The notes under the pieces are model-generated. The model was given only the letters and a program-made list of their open reading frames with translations, was not told the origin of the DNA and searched no databases. Position numbers and translations under genes: made by a program. From Sva-07 sp963698565 (GTDB lineage Bacteria; Actinomycetota; Acidimicrobiia; Acidimicrobiales; Ilumatobacteraceae): 64,000 bases of DNA. The stretch lies in the NCBI GenBank assembly GCA_963698565.1, contig CAVORH010000046.1, positions 1 through 64,000 on the forward strand. The letters run 5' to 3'. Below are positions 25,023 to 33,478 of this stretch, piece after piece. Each line of letters begins with the position of its first letter. Position 1 is the stretch's first letter.

Positions 25023-25853
25023 CTACCCGGCTGTGTGCTCGCGGATGGCCGAGTGCCAGTCGAGGAAGCGATCGATCCAGGTGTCCGACGGAAGCCCTTG
25101 CGTTCGCATGCCGAAGCCGTGGCCACCTCGGGCATACGCGTGGAGTTCGACGGGCAGGCGTGCCGCTCGCCAGCGTTCGTAGATGGTGATCGAATCGTCG
25201 GTGAGGCCGAGTTCGTCATCGGTCGCGACGACGAGGAACATCGGGCCGCTGCCCTCCGGCGGGTCGCCGACGTCGATGCCACGGACCGTCGCATAGATCG
25301 GCGCGACGAAGGCGGGACGAACCGCCGGGTCCGACGAGTAGGCGACGCGCATCGCCACGTTGCCGCCGGCGGAGAAGCCCATGAACCCGATCCGCTCGGG
25401 ATCGACACCGAAGTCGTCGGCGCGTTCGCGCACCAGGCGCATCGCCGCCTCGCCGTCGGCGCCGGCCAACGGAGCGACCGCGACCATGTCGTCCAGCACA
25501 CCGGCGGCACCCGACATCATCTTCTCGACCAACTCCGCGACGGGATCGTGGCCGCCGGGAACCAAGCGGTACTTCAGCACGAACACGGTGATCCCTGCGG
25601 CCGTCAGCCGATCGGCGACGGCGAACCCCTCGCTGTCGATCGACAGAGCGTGGAAGCCGCCACCGGGCGCCACGATCACGGCGGCGCCGGTCGGATCACC
25701 GTCGGGCAGCACCGGCACGATCGTCGGGACGACGACGTTGGCGACGACCTCGGTGGCCCAGAACTCGCTGAAGTACTGGCGCTCGACGTTGGTCCACGCT
25801 TCGCTCCCGGGCGCGGGCCCGTCGTACAGGCGAATCGGCGCTCCTCGGGACAT
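25023..25853 (-). CDS. Alpha/beta hydrolase (BD-FAE/esterase-like)
   Basis: A 276-residue hydrolase. The oxyanion strand is VIVAPGGGFHALSIDSEGF, the nucleophile elbow is GFMGFSAGGNVA (Ser of GFSAGG), the acid is probably the Asp pair in VVATDDELGL, and the base is His of YARGGHGFGM. This is the arrangement of bacterial xylan-esterase or lipase-type hydrolases related to the BD-FAE group. The first residues are not a signal peptide, so it is cytoplasmic. Start at 25853 was preferred to the GTG at 25871. It is divergent from the tryptophanase gene and sits 9 bases before the RmlD-like gene. Confidence 0.83.
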   Translation of the reverse strand: MSRGAPIRLYDGPAPGSEAWTNVERQYFSEFWATEVVANVVVPTIVPVLPDGDPTGAAVIVAPGGGFHALSIDSEGFAVADRLTAAGITVFVLKYRLVPGGHDPVAELVEKMMSGAAGVLDDMVAVAPLAGADGEAAMRLVRERADDFGVDPERIGFMGFSAGGNVAMRVAYSSDPAVRPAFVAPIYATVRGIDVGDPPEGSGPMFLVVATDDELGLTDDSITIYERWRAARLPVELHAYARGGHGFGMRTQGLPSDTWIDRFLDWHSAIREHTAG

Positions 25854-25947
25854 CGAACCAGCCTGCCCCACCGGATCACGTTTCGGCGAAGGCAGGTGCC
25901 CGCAGTGCCGGCGCGACCGGGCGGCGGGCCTGGGTCATGATGACCTC

Positions 25948-27324
25948 ATGGAGTTCTCGACGATCATCGAACCGTTCCGGGTCCATTCCGTCGCACCGCT
26001 CGTGATGACCACCCCCGAACAGCGGCGGACGGCGCTCGACGAGGCGGGCAACAACCTCTTCTCGCTGCGGTCCGACGACGTGCTGATCGACCTGCTCACC
26101 GACTCGGGCACGGGGGCGATGTCGCGCGACCAGTGGGCCGCGCTCCAACGAGGCGACGAGAGCTACGCCGGATCGCCCTCGTGGTTCCGCTTCCTCGAGA
26201 GCGTGCAGGACCTGTTCCCGTTCGAGCACGTGATCCCCACCCACCAGGGACGGGCAGCGGAGAAGATCCTGTTCACGGCGATCGGCGGTGAGGGCAAGAT
26301 CGTGCCGAACAACACCCACTTCGACACGACCCGGGCCAACGTCGAGTACAGCGGCGCCACTGCGGTCGACCTGGTGATCGCCGAAGGCCGCGACCCGACC
26401 TCGCTGCACCCGTTCAAGGGCAACATGGATCTCGACGCGCTCGAGGCACTGCTGCGCGAACACGGACCCGACGCGGTCCCGGTCGTGTTCGTCACGATCA
26501 CCAACAACTCCGGCGGGGGACAGCCCGTCTCGCTGGAGAACCTGCGCGGGGTGCGGGCCCTGTGCGACGAGTACGGGGTCCCGCTGTTCCTCGACGCCTG
26601 CCGGTTCGCCGAGAACGCCTGGTTCATCCGCGAGCGCGAGCCCGGCCACGCCGACCGCGAGGTACGCGACATCGTTCGCGAGATCGCGTCGCTCGCCGAC
26701 GGCATGACGATGAGCGCCAAGAAGGATCCGCTCGGCAACATCGGCGGCTGGCTGGCGATGAACGACGACGCGCTCGCCGACGAGTGCCGCACCCTGCTGG
26801 TGCTCACCGAGGGCTTCCCCACCTACGGCGGGCTCGCCGGTCGCGATCTCGACGCGCTCGCCCAGGGGCTGCGCGAGTCGGTGCAGCACGACTACCTCCG
26901 CTACCGGATCCGCTCGACCGCGTACCTCGGCGACGCACTCGCCGCCGGCGGCGTCCCGGTCGTGCAACCGATCGGCGGGCACGCCGTCTATCTCGACGCC
27001 GGACGACTGCTGCCGCACATCGATCCGCTCGCGTACCCCGGGCAGGCACTCGCGATCGCGCTCTACGAGACCGGTGGCGTGCGCGGCTGCGAGATCGGCT
27101 CGGTGATGTTCGGCCTGCAGCCCGACGGCAGCGAGCAGCCCGCCGCGATGGAACTCGTGCGCCTCGCGATCCCGCGCCGCACGTACACCCAGAGCCACAT
27201 CGACTACGTGATCGAGGTGTGCCTCGCCGTCGCGGCTGACGCCGAGCAACTCGGGGGCTACCGGATCACGAGCCCGCCGCGCCCACTGCGCCACTTCACG
27301 GCCACCTTCGAACCGATCGACTGA
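25948..27324 (+). CDS. tnaA: Tryptophanase (beta-eliminating lyase)
   Basis: A 458-residue PLP enzyme of the tryptophanase/tyrosine phenol-lyase family, full length. The PLP lysine is in MSAKKDPLGNIGG (about residue 259). Features that separate the two enzymes favour tryptophanase: VRGCEIGSVMFG, IPRRTYTQSHIDYVIE and a His in LRHFTATF (residue 449), where phenol-lyases have Phe. It would split tryptophan into indole, pyruvate and ammonia. No tnaC leader peptide with a Trp codon or tnaB permease is seen in the short upstream gap, so regulation differs from enteric bacteria. The specificity call is from motif comparison only. Confidence 0.85.
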   Translation: MEFSTIIEPFRVHSVAPLVMTTPEQRRTALDEAGNNLFSLRSDDVLIDLLTDSGTGAMSRDQWAALQRGDESYAGSPSWFRFLESVQDLFPFEHVIPTHQGRAAEKILFTAIGGEGKIVPNNTHFDTTRANVEYSGATAVDLVIAEGRDPTSLHPFKGNMDLDALEALLREHGPDAVPVVFVTITNNSGGGQPVSLENLRGVRALCDEYGVPLFLDACRFAENAWFIREREPGHADREVRDIVREIASLADGMTMSAKKDPLGNIGGWLAMNDDALADECRTLLVLTEGFPTYGGLAGRDLDALAQGLRESVQHDYLRYRIRSTAYLGDALAAGGVPVVQPIGGHAVYLDAGRLLPHIDPLAYPGQALAIALYETGGVRGCEIGSVMFGLQPDGSEQPAAMELVRLAIPRRTYTQSHIDYVIEVCLAVAADAEQLGGYRITSPPRPLRHFTATFEPID

Positions 27325-27348
27325 ACTCGGCGGGCATCCACCGCCAGA

Positions 27349-28770
27349 TCAGTCGGTGTACAGCTGACGGACCACGTCGAGCCAGCGGAGCAGGTGGGTG
27401 TCACCGAGGTGGGTGTCGATCGCCCGGGCCCTCGCTCCCTCACCCAGCTGTCGCCGGAACTCGTCGTCGTCGAGGATCCGGCAGACCGCCGCGCCGAACT
27501 CCTCCAGGTCGGTCGGATCCTGCACCAGCAGACCCGACTCGCCGTCGATCACCTGATCGACGAGGCCGCCGACCGCGCTCGCGATGACGGGGGTCCCCTT
27601 CAGCATCGCCTCGGCAGCGGTGAGACCGAACCCCTCGGCGAGGCTCTTCTGCGCCACCACGTGGGCGTGGCGCTGGAGTGCGTTGACGATCACCGCGTTC
27701 TCCTCCAGGTCGTGCATCGGCAGGCACACCAACTGGACGCGGGCACGAACCGCGTGCGGCAACTGACGCCACTGGTTCCAGCAGTCCTGCAACACCTGAC
27801 CACCCTCGGGGTCGTCGGCCACCGCCGACACGACCGGCCCCGCCAGCACCAGCTGGGCGGTCCGGCCCGAGTCGACGTACTCCGCGAACGCCTGCATCAC
27901 CCCACCCATGTCCTTCATCGCGTCCCACCGCGAGATCTGCACCACCAGCGGCACCTCCGGCCCCGGCGACGGACCGGTACGCACGACGTCGCACATCCGC
28001 TCCACCCGGCCCGGCGAACCATCGCTGCGCTCGAACACGGTCTCGCCCGGCGTCCCGTCGATCAGGCCGACGTGCGTGAGGATCGCCTCGACCGTCGCGT
28101 CGTCGAGCACCTGGTTCTTCGGCGCGAACGGATCGATCGACGGCCAGATCACCGAGAGCCGTTCCGGCGACACCCAGTCCGGCGGGAATCGACGATCGGA
28201 GAACACGTAGTGGTCGACGAACGGTTCGAGGTACGGCCGCAGGAACTCCCAGCCGACCCGGCTGTACTCGTTCTGCTCGTCGAGCCCGACGTGGCACCGC
28301 CACACCACCTTGCACCCGAGCCGCTTCGCGTGCTCCGCCAGCCCGGCGACCTGCGGGTCGTGCAGGACGACGATGTCGCCCTCGCGCGCATGCGCCGAGA
28401 GGTCGTCCTTCTCCGGCGCCAGCGCGTCGACGTAGATGCGATGCTCCGCCTCGCCGAGCTCTCCGCCGTCGCCGGCCGTGCCGTACAGATGGTTGTGCAA
28501 TCGCTTGGTGACCTCGAAGAACTCCTGGTTCCCCCCGATCACCAACCATCGGGCATCGATGCCGGCACCGCGGATCAGACCCAGCAGCACGTGCAGCATC
28601 TCGGCGACCCCACCGCCAGCAGCGGTCGAGTTCACGTTGATCACGCTGCGCCCGTGCAATCGATCGAGCGCCTCCTCGGCCGCCTCGACGGCGAACCGAT
28701 CGGTGCGCTCCTGCCCGACGACCGCAGAGAATCGGAAGGGATCCAGCGGGGTGATCGCAACGTGCTCCAT
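27349..28770 (-). CDS. treT: Trehalose synthase-like GT4 glycosyltransferase
   Basis: A 473-residue retaining glycosyltransferase. The start has VINVNSTAAGGGVAEMLHVL (nucleotide-sugar or phosphate loop of TreT-type enzymes) and the C-terminal half has VVQISRWDAMKDMGGVMQAF and the EX7E donor site QKSLAEGFGLTAAEAMLKGT. Length and the IWPSIDPFAPKNQ block fit trehalose glycosyltransferring synthases, which make trehalose from NDP-glucose and glucose. The substrate is inferred from this resemblance. A perfect 13-base palindrome lies 3-15 bases upstream of the ATG and no ribosome site is seen, so translation may be leaderless and expression under operator control. Confidence 0.8.
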   Translation of the reverse strand: MEHVAITPLDPFRFSAVVGQERTDRFAVEAAEEALDRLHGRSVINVNSTAAGGGVAEMLHVLLGLIRGAGIDARWLVIGGNQEFFEVTKRLHNHLYGTAGDGGELGEAEHRIYVDALAPEKDDLSAHAREGDIVVLHDPQVAGLAEHAKRLGCKVVWRCHVGLDEQNEYSRVGWEFLRPYLEPFVDHYVFSDRRFPPDWVSPERLSVIWPSIDPFAPKNQVLDDATVEAILTHVGLIDGTPGETVFERSDGSPGRVERMCDVVRTGPSPGPEVPLVVQISRWDAMKDMGGVMQAFAEYVDSGRTAQLVLAGPVVSAVADDPEGGQVLQDCWNQWRQLPHAVRARVQLVCLPMHDLEENAVIVNALQRHAHVVAQKSLAEGFGLTAAEAMLKGTPVIASAVGGLVDQVIDGESGLLVQDPTDLEEFGAAVCRILDDDEFRRQLGEGARARAIDTHLGDTHLLRWLDVVRQLYTD

Positions 28771-28772
28771 GT

Positions 28773-28785
28773 CCAGACAGTCTGG
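28773..28785. promoter_or_regulatory. Palindromic operator candidate
   Basis: CCAGAC-a-GTCTGG is a perfect 6+1+6 palindrome directly before the start codon of the trehalose-synthase-like gene. Its place, overlapping the expected transcription start of a possibly leaderless gene, suits a repressor site. No matching regulator gene is adjacent. Confidence 0.45.
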
Positions 28786-28816
28786 CCAACTCGCCCGGCG
28801 GCCGCGGACATGGTGT

Positions 28817-29260
28817 TCAGTCGTCGCCGAGAGCTCCCCACGAACCGGTGATCGTGGGTGAGACCGCCGTCGCGACGATCAGGTCGTCGACCCGGAGCGT
28901 CACCCGTGCCACCAGGTGGTCGACGAACTCGGCCATCGGCTCGAACCCGCCGCCCTCGTTGATCCGCCACCAGTCCTTCTCGACGTCGAGATCGGCCCGG
29001 TGGACGTCGGTGGTCAGCTCCCTCGGCGTCGCGCCGGGCTGGGCCACCACCTCCCCGCGGAGATGCACCTCGAGGTCCGCCGGCAGGACGGGTGCGTCGT
29101 GCTCGTCGGCGGCGGTCACGAGGACGTCCTCGCGCAGGGTCGCGCCGAGGTCGGGATCGAAGGGCGGCACGTGGATCGAATACGTCACGACGAGCCTGCG
29201 TTCGCCTGGGTGCCCCTCGAGGGTTTCGACACGCAGCTGAGGATCGGCGATCGTCACCAT
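28817..29260 (-). CDS. Conserved-looking hypothetical protein
   Basis: A 147-residue product with no recognised family. It reads as a beta-rich single domain: LVVTYSIHVPPFDPDLGATL, LREDVLVTAADEHDAPVLPA, a central KDWWRINEGG turn, and VARVTLRVDDLIVATAVSPT. There is no signal peptide or membrane segment. The ATG at 29260 opens MVTIADPQL; the open frame upstream to 29386 is less coding-like. It may be co-transcribed with the trehalose-synthase-like gene, whose start is 46 bases downstream, and is divergent from the gene at 29385. Confidence 0.6.
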   Translation of the reverse strand: MVTIADPQLRVETLEGHPGERRLVVTYSIHVPPFDPDLGATLREDVLVTAADEHDAPVLPADLEVHLRGEVVAQPGATPRELTTDVHRADLDVEKDWWRINEGGGFEPMAEFVDHLVARVTLRVDDLIVATAVSPTITGSWGALGDD

Positions 29261-29384
29261 GTCCCGATGATGAACGATCCCGCCCGGGAACACCAGAGAC
29301 GATCGGCCCCAACCGGGACCGGTGCCGGGGGCGAGATGACCTCCGGCCCTGTCCGCCCCGAACCCGAGGGCGGACACTGCATGC

Positions 29385-29801
29385 ATGGATCACGACACTT
29401 TGGGGGTGATCCTCGACGTCACCCCGGGGGACCACGAAGGCTTCGAACGGCACCTGCTCGAGGGCATGGGCCACACGGTCACGGTGTGTCACGGGCCCGG
29501 TGACGACCCGTTCTGCCCGCTGCTCGAAGAGGGCGAATGCGAGTCGGTCAACCAGGCCCACGGCGTCGTCTTCAAGCTCGATCTCGGTCGTGACTACCAC
29601 CGCCGGATCCTCGAGCAGTACAAGCAGACCCTCCCCGCCGGCATGCCGATCGCCGTCGCGGTACAGCCGGGACAGGAGACGACCTACGCCGACCTCCTCG
29701 ACGGACTGTACGTCTGGAGCCACTCCCCGACGGCAGCGGAGCTCGACGGCTTCGCCGCCCTCGTCGAAGCCGCCGACGACACCGGCACGAGCGACAGGTA
29801 G
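29385..29801 (+). CDS. Conserved hypothetical protein, receiver-like size
   Basis: A 138-residue actinobacterial hypothetical. Visible parts are MDHDTLGVILDVTPGDHEGF, a Cys-containing CHGPGDDPFCPLLEEGEC, and VFKLDLGRDYHRRILEQYKQ then GMPIAVAVQPGQETTYADLL. The alternation of strands and helices and the three cysteines resemble a group of small proteins that look like degenerate response-regulator receivers, without the phospho-acceptor pattern. A metal or iron-sulfur role for the cysteines is possible but unproven. No signal peptide. It converges on the cysteine-synthase-like gene. Confidence 0.65.
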   Translation: MDHDTLGVILDVTPGDHEGFERHLLEGMGHTVTVCHGPGDDPFCPLLEEGECESVNQAHGVVFKLDLGRDYHRRILEQYKQTLPAGMPIAVAVQPGQETTYADLLDGLYVWSHSPTAAELDGFAALVEAADDTGTSDR

Positions 29802-29811
29802 GTCCGAGCCC

Positions 29812-30744
29812 TCAGCGGTACAGGTCGCCGCTCAGGTACTTGAGGCCGCTGTCGGGCTGCACCGTGACCACGGTGCAGCCCGGACCGAGATCGCGAGCGA
29901 GGCGGATTGCACCGAGGATGCTCGCACCGCCGCTCGGGCCGGTCCACACACCCTCGACACGCGCCAGCTGTCGCGCTGACTCGAACGCATCCTCGCTCGA
30001 CACCGTCTCGATCCGGTCGTAGGAGTCGTCGGTGATCAGCGGCGGCACGAACCCGACGCCGCCGCCCTCGATGCGATGCGTCCCCGGCGGGCGACCGGAG
30101 ATCACCGCCGACTCCGCCGGCTCGACCACCGTGCGCACGACGTCGGGCCAGCGCTCACGGATCGGACGCGACGTTCCCGTGAACGCTCCGCCGACACCCA
30201 CGTAGAGCGACAACCCGTGGATCTCGCCGTCGATCTGTCCGACCAACTCGCGGCCGATGCCGAGGTACCCGTCGAGCAGATCGAGGTTGTTGAACTGATC
30301 GGTCGGATGCGCGCCTTCGGCCTCGACGATCTCCTCGACTCGGGCCATCAACTGCGGGATCAGCTCCGGGTGGATGCCGTCGTCGCTGTGGATCAGCTCG
30401 ACGTCGGCGCCGAGAGCACGCATCGTGGCGATCTTCTCCTCCGCGAACGCATTCGACGACACGATCTTCAGCGGGTAGCCCTTGATGCTGCACACGAGGG
30501 CCAGCGAGCTGCCGGTCGAGCCGCCGGTGTACTCCACCACGGTCTGGCCCGGTTGCAGCGCGCCACTGCGCTCGGCGCCCTCGATCATCGCCAACGCCAT
30601 GCGGTCCTTGTACGAGCCGGTCGGGTTGGCCGCCTCCAACTTCACCCACACGTCGGCGCTCTCGGGCCCGGGCAACGTCGACAGTCGAACGACCGGCGTG
30701 TTGCCGATCGCGGCGAGCGCACCGGGCCGTTCGAGCTGTGTCAT
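29812..30744 (-). CDS. Cysteine synthase/cystathionine beta-synthase family enzyme
   Basis: A 310-residue fold-type II PLP enzyme. The PLP lysine lies in ANPTGSYKDRMALAM (residues 40-54), the substrate loop is EYTGGSTGSSLALVC, the phosphate-binding loop is GVGGAFTGTSR (usually GTGGTxTG), and the ending has GVWTGPSGGASILGAI. The PTGSYKDR variant is typical of an actinobacterial and archaeal subgroup annotated as PLP-dependent cysteine synthase family. It would make cysteine or a related amino acid from an activated serine. No serine acetyltransferase is beside it. It is upstream of the SARP gene's 3' end on the same strand (next gene ends 46 bases before its start). Confidence 0.88.
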   Translation of the reverse strand: MTQLERPGALAAIGNTPVVRLSTLPGPESADVWVKLEAANPTGSYKDRMALAMIEGAERSGALQPGQTVVEYTGGSTGSSLALVCSIKGYPLKIVSSNAFAEEKIATMRALGADVELIHSDDGIHPELIPQLMARVEEIVEAEGAHPTDQFNNLDLLDGYLGIGRELVGQIDGEIHGLSLYVGVGGAFTGTSRPIRERWPDVVRTVVEPAESAVISGRPPGTHRIEGGGVGFVPPLITDDSYDRIETVSSEDAFESARQLARVEGVWTGPSGGASILGAIRLARDLGPGCTVVTVQPDSGLKYLSGDLYR

Positions 30745-30790
30745 CTCACGAGTCTCGCGCGGCCGGGAATCGTCATCGGACGGCGGCGGC

Positions 30791-31561
30791 TCAAGGTGAC
30801 GCGTCCTGCCCGGGCGCTGCGTTGCGGGAGGTGGCGTGTCCCTCCAGGATTCGCTGCTCCAGCAGGGTCAGTTCGTCGCTGGCCTGGACACCGACCTCGG
30901 CGAGGATTCCGCGGAGGCGGGCGCACGCCCGGAGCGCCTCCACCCGTCGGTAGTCGGCATCGAGCGCCTCGATGAGCAGGAACCAGAGACGCTCGCGGTA
31001 CGGGTTCTCCTCCACCGCCGCCTCGAGTTCGCCGACGATCAGCTCGTGGTTCCCGAGTGCGAGATCGGCCTCCAGGCAGATCTCCATCGCGGCGAGCCGC
31101 ATCTCGTCGAGCCGATAGCTGTCGAGCTTGAACGCTTCGTCGTCCGCCAGGTCGCCGAACGGCCGCCCGCGCCAGAGGGCGAGGGCCCTGCGCCCGCGGT
31201 CGCGGCGCTCGGTGTCATCCTTCGATGCAGCCGCCTCCGCCAGCAGCGTCTCGAATTCGACGGCGTCGATGTTCGCCGGCGCGATGGTCAGCTCGTAGGA
31301 GCCGTCGACGCGCACGATCGCTTCCGGACCGAGCACGTGACGGAGGTGGGACACGATCGACTGCAACGTGTTGTCTGCCGACTCGGGTGGATCCCGAGCC
31401 CAGATCACCTCGCGGAGATGATCGATGGGAACAGCGTGGCCAACTCCGACGACCAGTGCTGCGAGAAGCGCCCGCGCATGTCGACCGCCGACTGCGACGC
31501 TTCCCGACGAGGTGAGGACGTCGATCGGGCCGAGGATGCGGATCGTGCGGTCGCTGGACAT
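30791..31561 (-). CDS. SARP-family transcriptional regulator
   Basis: The 256-residue protein has the SARP architecture: an OmpR-type winged helix at the N-terminus (IRILGPIDVLTSSGSVAVGG; RHARALLAALVV; IDHLREVIWARDPPESADNT; LQSIVSHLRHVLG) and a bacterial transcriptional activation domain with TPR-like helices (FETLLAEAAASKDDTERRDR; ALDADYRRVEALRACARLRG). SARPs activate nearby genes by binding direct heptamer repeats. Such repeats, spaced 10-11 bases, lie immediately upstream of its start. The divergent gene at 31757 encodes the 25-residue-repeat membrane protein, a likely target. ATG at 31561 follows GGGAGG. Confidence 0.88.
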   Translation of the reverse strand: MSSDRTIRILGPIDVLTSSGSVAVGGRHARALLAALVVGVGHAVPIDHLREVIWARDPPESADNTLQSIVSHLRHVLGPEAIVRVDGSYELTIAPANIDAVEFETLLAEAAASKDDTERRDRGRRALALWRGRPFGDLADDEAFKLDSYRLDEMRLAAMEICLEADLALGNHELIVGELEAAVEENPYRERLWFLLIEALDADYRRVEALRACARLRGILAEVGVQASDELTLLEQRILEGHATSRNAAPGQDASP

Positions 31562-31580
31562 GGCGGCCTCCCATCTCCTT

Positions 31581-31620
31581 GTGTCTTCCAGTGTCCTGCA
31601 TGTGCATTCCATGTCCAGTG
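31581..31620. promoter_or_regulatory. Candidate SARP binding array
   Basis: GTGTCTT (31581), GTGTCCT (31591), GTGCATT (31602) and GTCCAGT (31613) repeat at 10-11-base steps, one helical turn, just upstream of the SARP start and about 140 bases before the divergent repeat-protein gene. SARPs bind direct repeats of this spacing. A GATCCG/CGGATC hairpin lies further on at 31703-31720. Confidence 0.5.
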
Positions 31621-31756
31621 GCAGAAGTCCCGCAGTGCCTGGACTGCCGACGTTCAGCGTCGCGCAGTGACCCGGGGGGACAATGAAATCGAAGAAAGAG
31701 GAGATCCGAAGAGACGGATCCCGAGAAAGGAGAACTCAGGAGGAAAGGAGAGAACG

Positions 31757-32428
31757 ATGAAGCTGTACGAGCATCCGACAACACATGACACCAAGGAACT
31801 TCCGAAGCTGCCCCCCGGTGTCGTCGTTCCCGATGACATCAGCGGCTTGGAGACTTCCGAGTCCGAGCAACCCGGTCGTCCTGGAAGCCAGGTCCGCTGG
31901 CTGCGGTGGATGGTCGTGGTCGTGCTGCTGGCGATCGGCGCCGTCGTGATCGGCACGCTGGTCCGCGATGACAGCACCACAACGGTCGAGACTCCCAGCG
32001 CCCAACAGCTGATCCAGGACTCGATCGACCAAGCACTGCTCGACAACCAGACCACCACGGTCCAAACCCCCAGCGCCCAACAGCTGATCCAAGACTCGAT
32101 CGACCAAGCACTGCTCGACAACCAGACCACCACGGTCCAGACCCCCAGCGCCCAACAGCTGATCCAAGACTCGATCGACCAAGCACTGCTCGACAACCAG
32201 ACCACCACGGTCCAAACCCCCAGCGCCCAACAGCTGATCCAAGACTCGATCGACCAAGCACTGCTCGACAACCAGACCACCACGGTCCAAACCCCCAGCG
32301 CCCAACAGCTGATCCAGGACTCGATCGACCAAGCACTGCTCGACAACCAGACCACCACGGTCCAGACCCCCAGCGCCTACCAGCTGATCCAGGATTCGAT
32401 CGACCAAGCCCTGCTGGAGAACAAGTGA
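31757..32428 (+). CDS. Single-pass membrane protein with six 25-residue repeats
   Basis: A 223-residue protein of unknown family. Residues 1-45 are cytoplasmic and charged, 48-69 form one membrane segment (WMVVVVLLAIGAVVIGTLV) preceded by Arg, and residues 74-223 are six near-identical repeats of 25 residues, each with TTTVQTPS followed by an amphipathic helix AQQLIQDSIDQALLDNQ. The last copy ends in LLENK at the stop. Inside-positive charges put the repeats outside the cell. Strong ribosome sites (AGGAAAGGAG) precede the ATG. It is divergent from the SARP gene and probably controlled by it. It may be a surface or cell-wall spacer; no function is known. Confidence 0.8.
   Translation: MKLYEHPTTHDTKELPKLPPGVVVPDDISGLETSESEQPGRPGSQVRWLRWMVVVVLLAIGAVVIGTLVRDDSTTTVETPSAQQLIQDSIDQALLDNQTTTVQTPSAQQLIQDSIDQALLDNQTTTVQTPSAQQLIQDSIDQALLDNQTTTVQTPSAQQLIQDSIDQALLDNQTTTVQTPSAQQLIQDSIDQALLDNQTTTVQTPSAYQLIQDSIDQALLENK
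31976..32425 (+). repeat. Six tandem 75-bp repeats
   Basis: Exactly six 75-bp units fill 450 bases and end at the stop codon. Units 2-5 differ at only a few positions, mostly a CAA/CAG choice; units 1 and 6 are slightly more changed (VET at the first, SAY and LENK at the last). Near identity at the DNA level points to recent expansion or ongoing gene conversion. Confidence 0.95.
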
Positions 32429-32479
32429 CCCCAGCGCAGCCGAACCGATCGGCCCAATGACAACAGGAGGTGATCGAAC

Positions 32480-32614
32480 GTGACACCGAGATCATCCGAT
32501 GAGAAGGCGGTGCGGCACTCGAGCCACTCGGGTGCCGCATCGCCGCGTCTGGGGACAACCTCGATCCGATTCAGCCGGCTGGCTCGACGCGCCACACGTC
32601 GCCGTGTGACTTGA
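32480..32614 (+). CDS. Small ORF with perfect Shine-Dalgarno
   Basis: AGGAGGTGATC, a full-length match to the 16S rRNA 3' end, lies nine bases before a GTG that opens MTPRSSDEKAVRHSSHSGAA then 24 further Arg/Ser-rich residues. The peptide is basic and has no known match, and its codon use is not strongly coding. It starts 51 bases after the repeat protein and its end overlaps the metallo-hydrolase gene on the other strand. The ribosome site is the main evidence; a chance match is possible. Confidence 0.35.
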   Translation: MTPRSSDEKAVRHSSHSGAASPRLGTTSIRFSRLARRATRRRVT

Positions 32615-33416
32615 CGTACCCGGCGCACGGCTCCCAGTGGGTGCCGAGCACCAGCTCGTCGGTGTCGGCGCGCCCGGCGAAGAACGCCCGACGGGTCGCT
32701 TCCGCTCCGGCGGGATCGACGTCGAACGAACTCCCCCACTCGGGGTACGTCGCCTGGCACACCATGTGTGAGAGATCGCCCGTGATCACCGCCCGCTCGT
32801 TGCCGCTCTCGATCCGCACGCTCACGTGGCCGGGCGTGTGCCCGGGTGTCGGGACGAGCGACACGTGCGACGTGAGGCGGGCGTCGGTGGCGACGAGGTC
32901 GACGAGGCCCGCATCGATCACCGGCTGGATCGAGTCGGCGCGCAGCACCTGGTCCATCCCGGAGTCGTCGCGCTGCCAGTGCTCCCACTCGACGTCGGCG
33001 AACAGATAGCGGGCGTTCGGGAACGTCGGCACCCACTCGCCGTCGACGAGACGGGTGTTCCAACCGACGTGATCGACGTGGAGGTGGGTGCACAACACCG
33101 TGTCGATCGAGTCGGGTGGGAAGCCGGCGGCGGTCAGGTCGTCGAGGAAGGGGCCCGACCGCATGTTCCATGGCTCGACCGGACGTTGCTTGTCGTTGCC
33201 GAGGCACGTGTCGACCAGGATGCGCCGACCCTCGCTCTCGATCACCAGCGCCCGGATCGTCATGTGGACCTTGCCGTCGGGCGTGGCGTAGTGGGGCACC
33301 ATCCACTCGATCTCGCGGATCCGATCGGCCGTTGCGTCGGGCAGCAGCCAGTGTGCCGCCGACGTCGTGGTCAACTCCGCGATCTCGGTGACCCGTACCT
33401 CTCCGATCGTCCACAT
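32571..33416 (-). CDS. Metallo-beta-lactamase-fold hydrolase
   Basis: A 281-residue MBL-fold enzyme with the zinc motif CTHLHVDHVGWNTRL (HxHxDH), the second His in VPTPGHTPGHVSV, the bridging Asp in VITGDLSHMV, and a final His in GTHWEPCAGY. The order and the upstream HMTIRALVIESEGRRILVDT match the lactonase/methyl-parathion-hydrolase branch rather than glyoxalase II. It could open lactones, including acyl-homoserine lactones, or hydrolyse esters; the substrate cannot be told. No signal peptide, so it acts in the cytoplasm. A palindromic element lies about 60 bases upstream of its start. Confidence 0.85.
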   Translation of the reverse strand: MWTIGEVRVTEIAELTTTSAAHWLLPDATADRIREIEWMVPHYATPDGKVHMTIRALVIESEGRRILVDTCLGNDKQRPVEPWNMRSGPFLDDLTAAGFPPDSIDTVLCTHLHVDHVGWNTRLVDGEWVPTFPNARYLFADVEWEHWQRDDSGMDQVLRADSIQPVIDAGLVDLVATDARLTSHVSLVPTPGHTPGHVSVRIESGNERAVITGDLSHMVCQATYPEWGSSFDVDPAGAEATRRAFFAGRADTDELVLGTHWEPCAGYVKSHGDVWRVEPAG

Positions 33417-33478
33417 GGACGAGAGCCTGCCAGGCCGCCGGGGTGCGATCCGGTGCCGGACGACGCCCACCCCAGTCC

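Noticed and set aside
21750..25940. 1,396-residue open frame on the plus strand
   Set aside because: It is the antisense shadow of the nuclease-helicase and neighbouring reverse genes, with Arg/His/Pro-rich, low-complexity translation and no domain.
31654..32407. Two reverse frames with WLSSSAWSIES or GGLDRGGLVVEQ repeats
   Set aside because: Shadows of the six forward 75-bp repeats; the forward frame has the ribosome site, membrane segment and codon bias.
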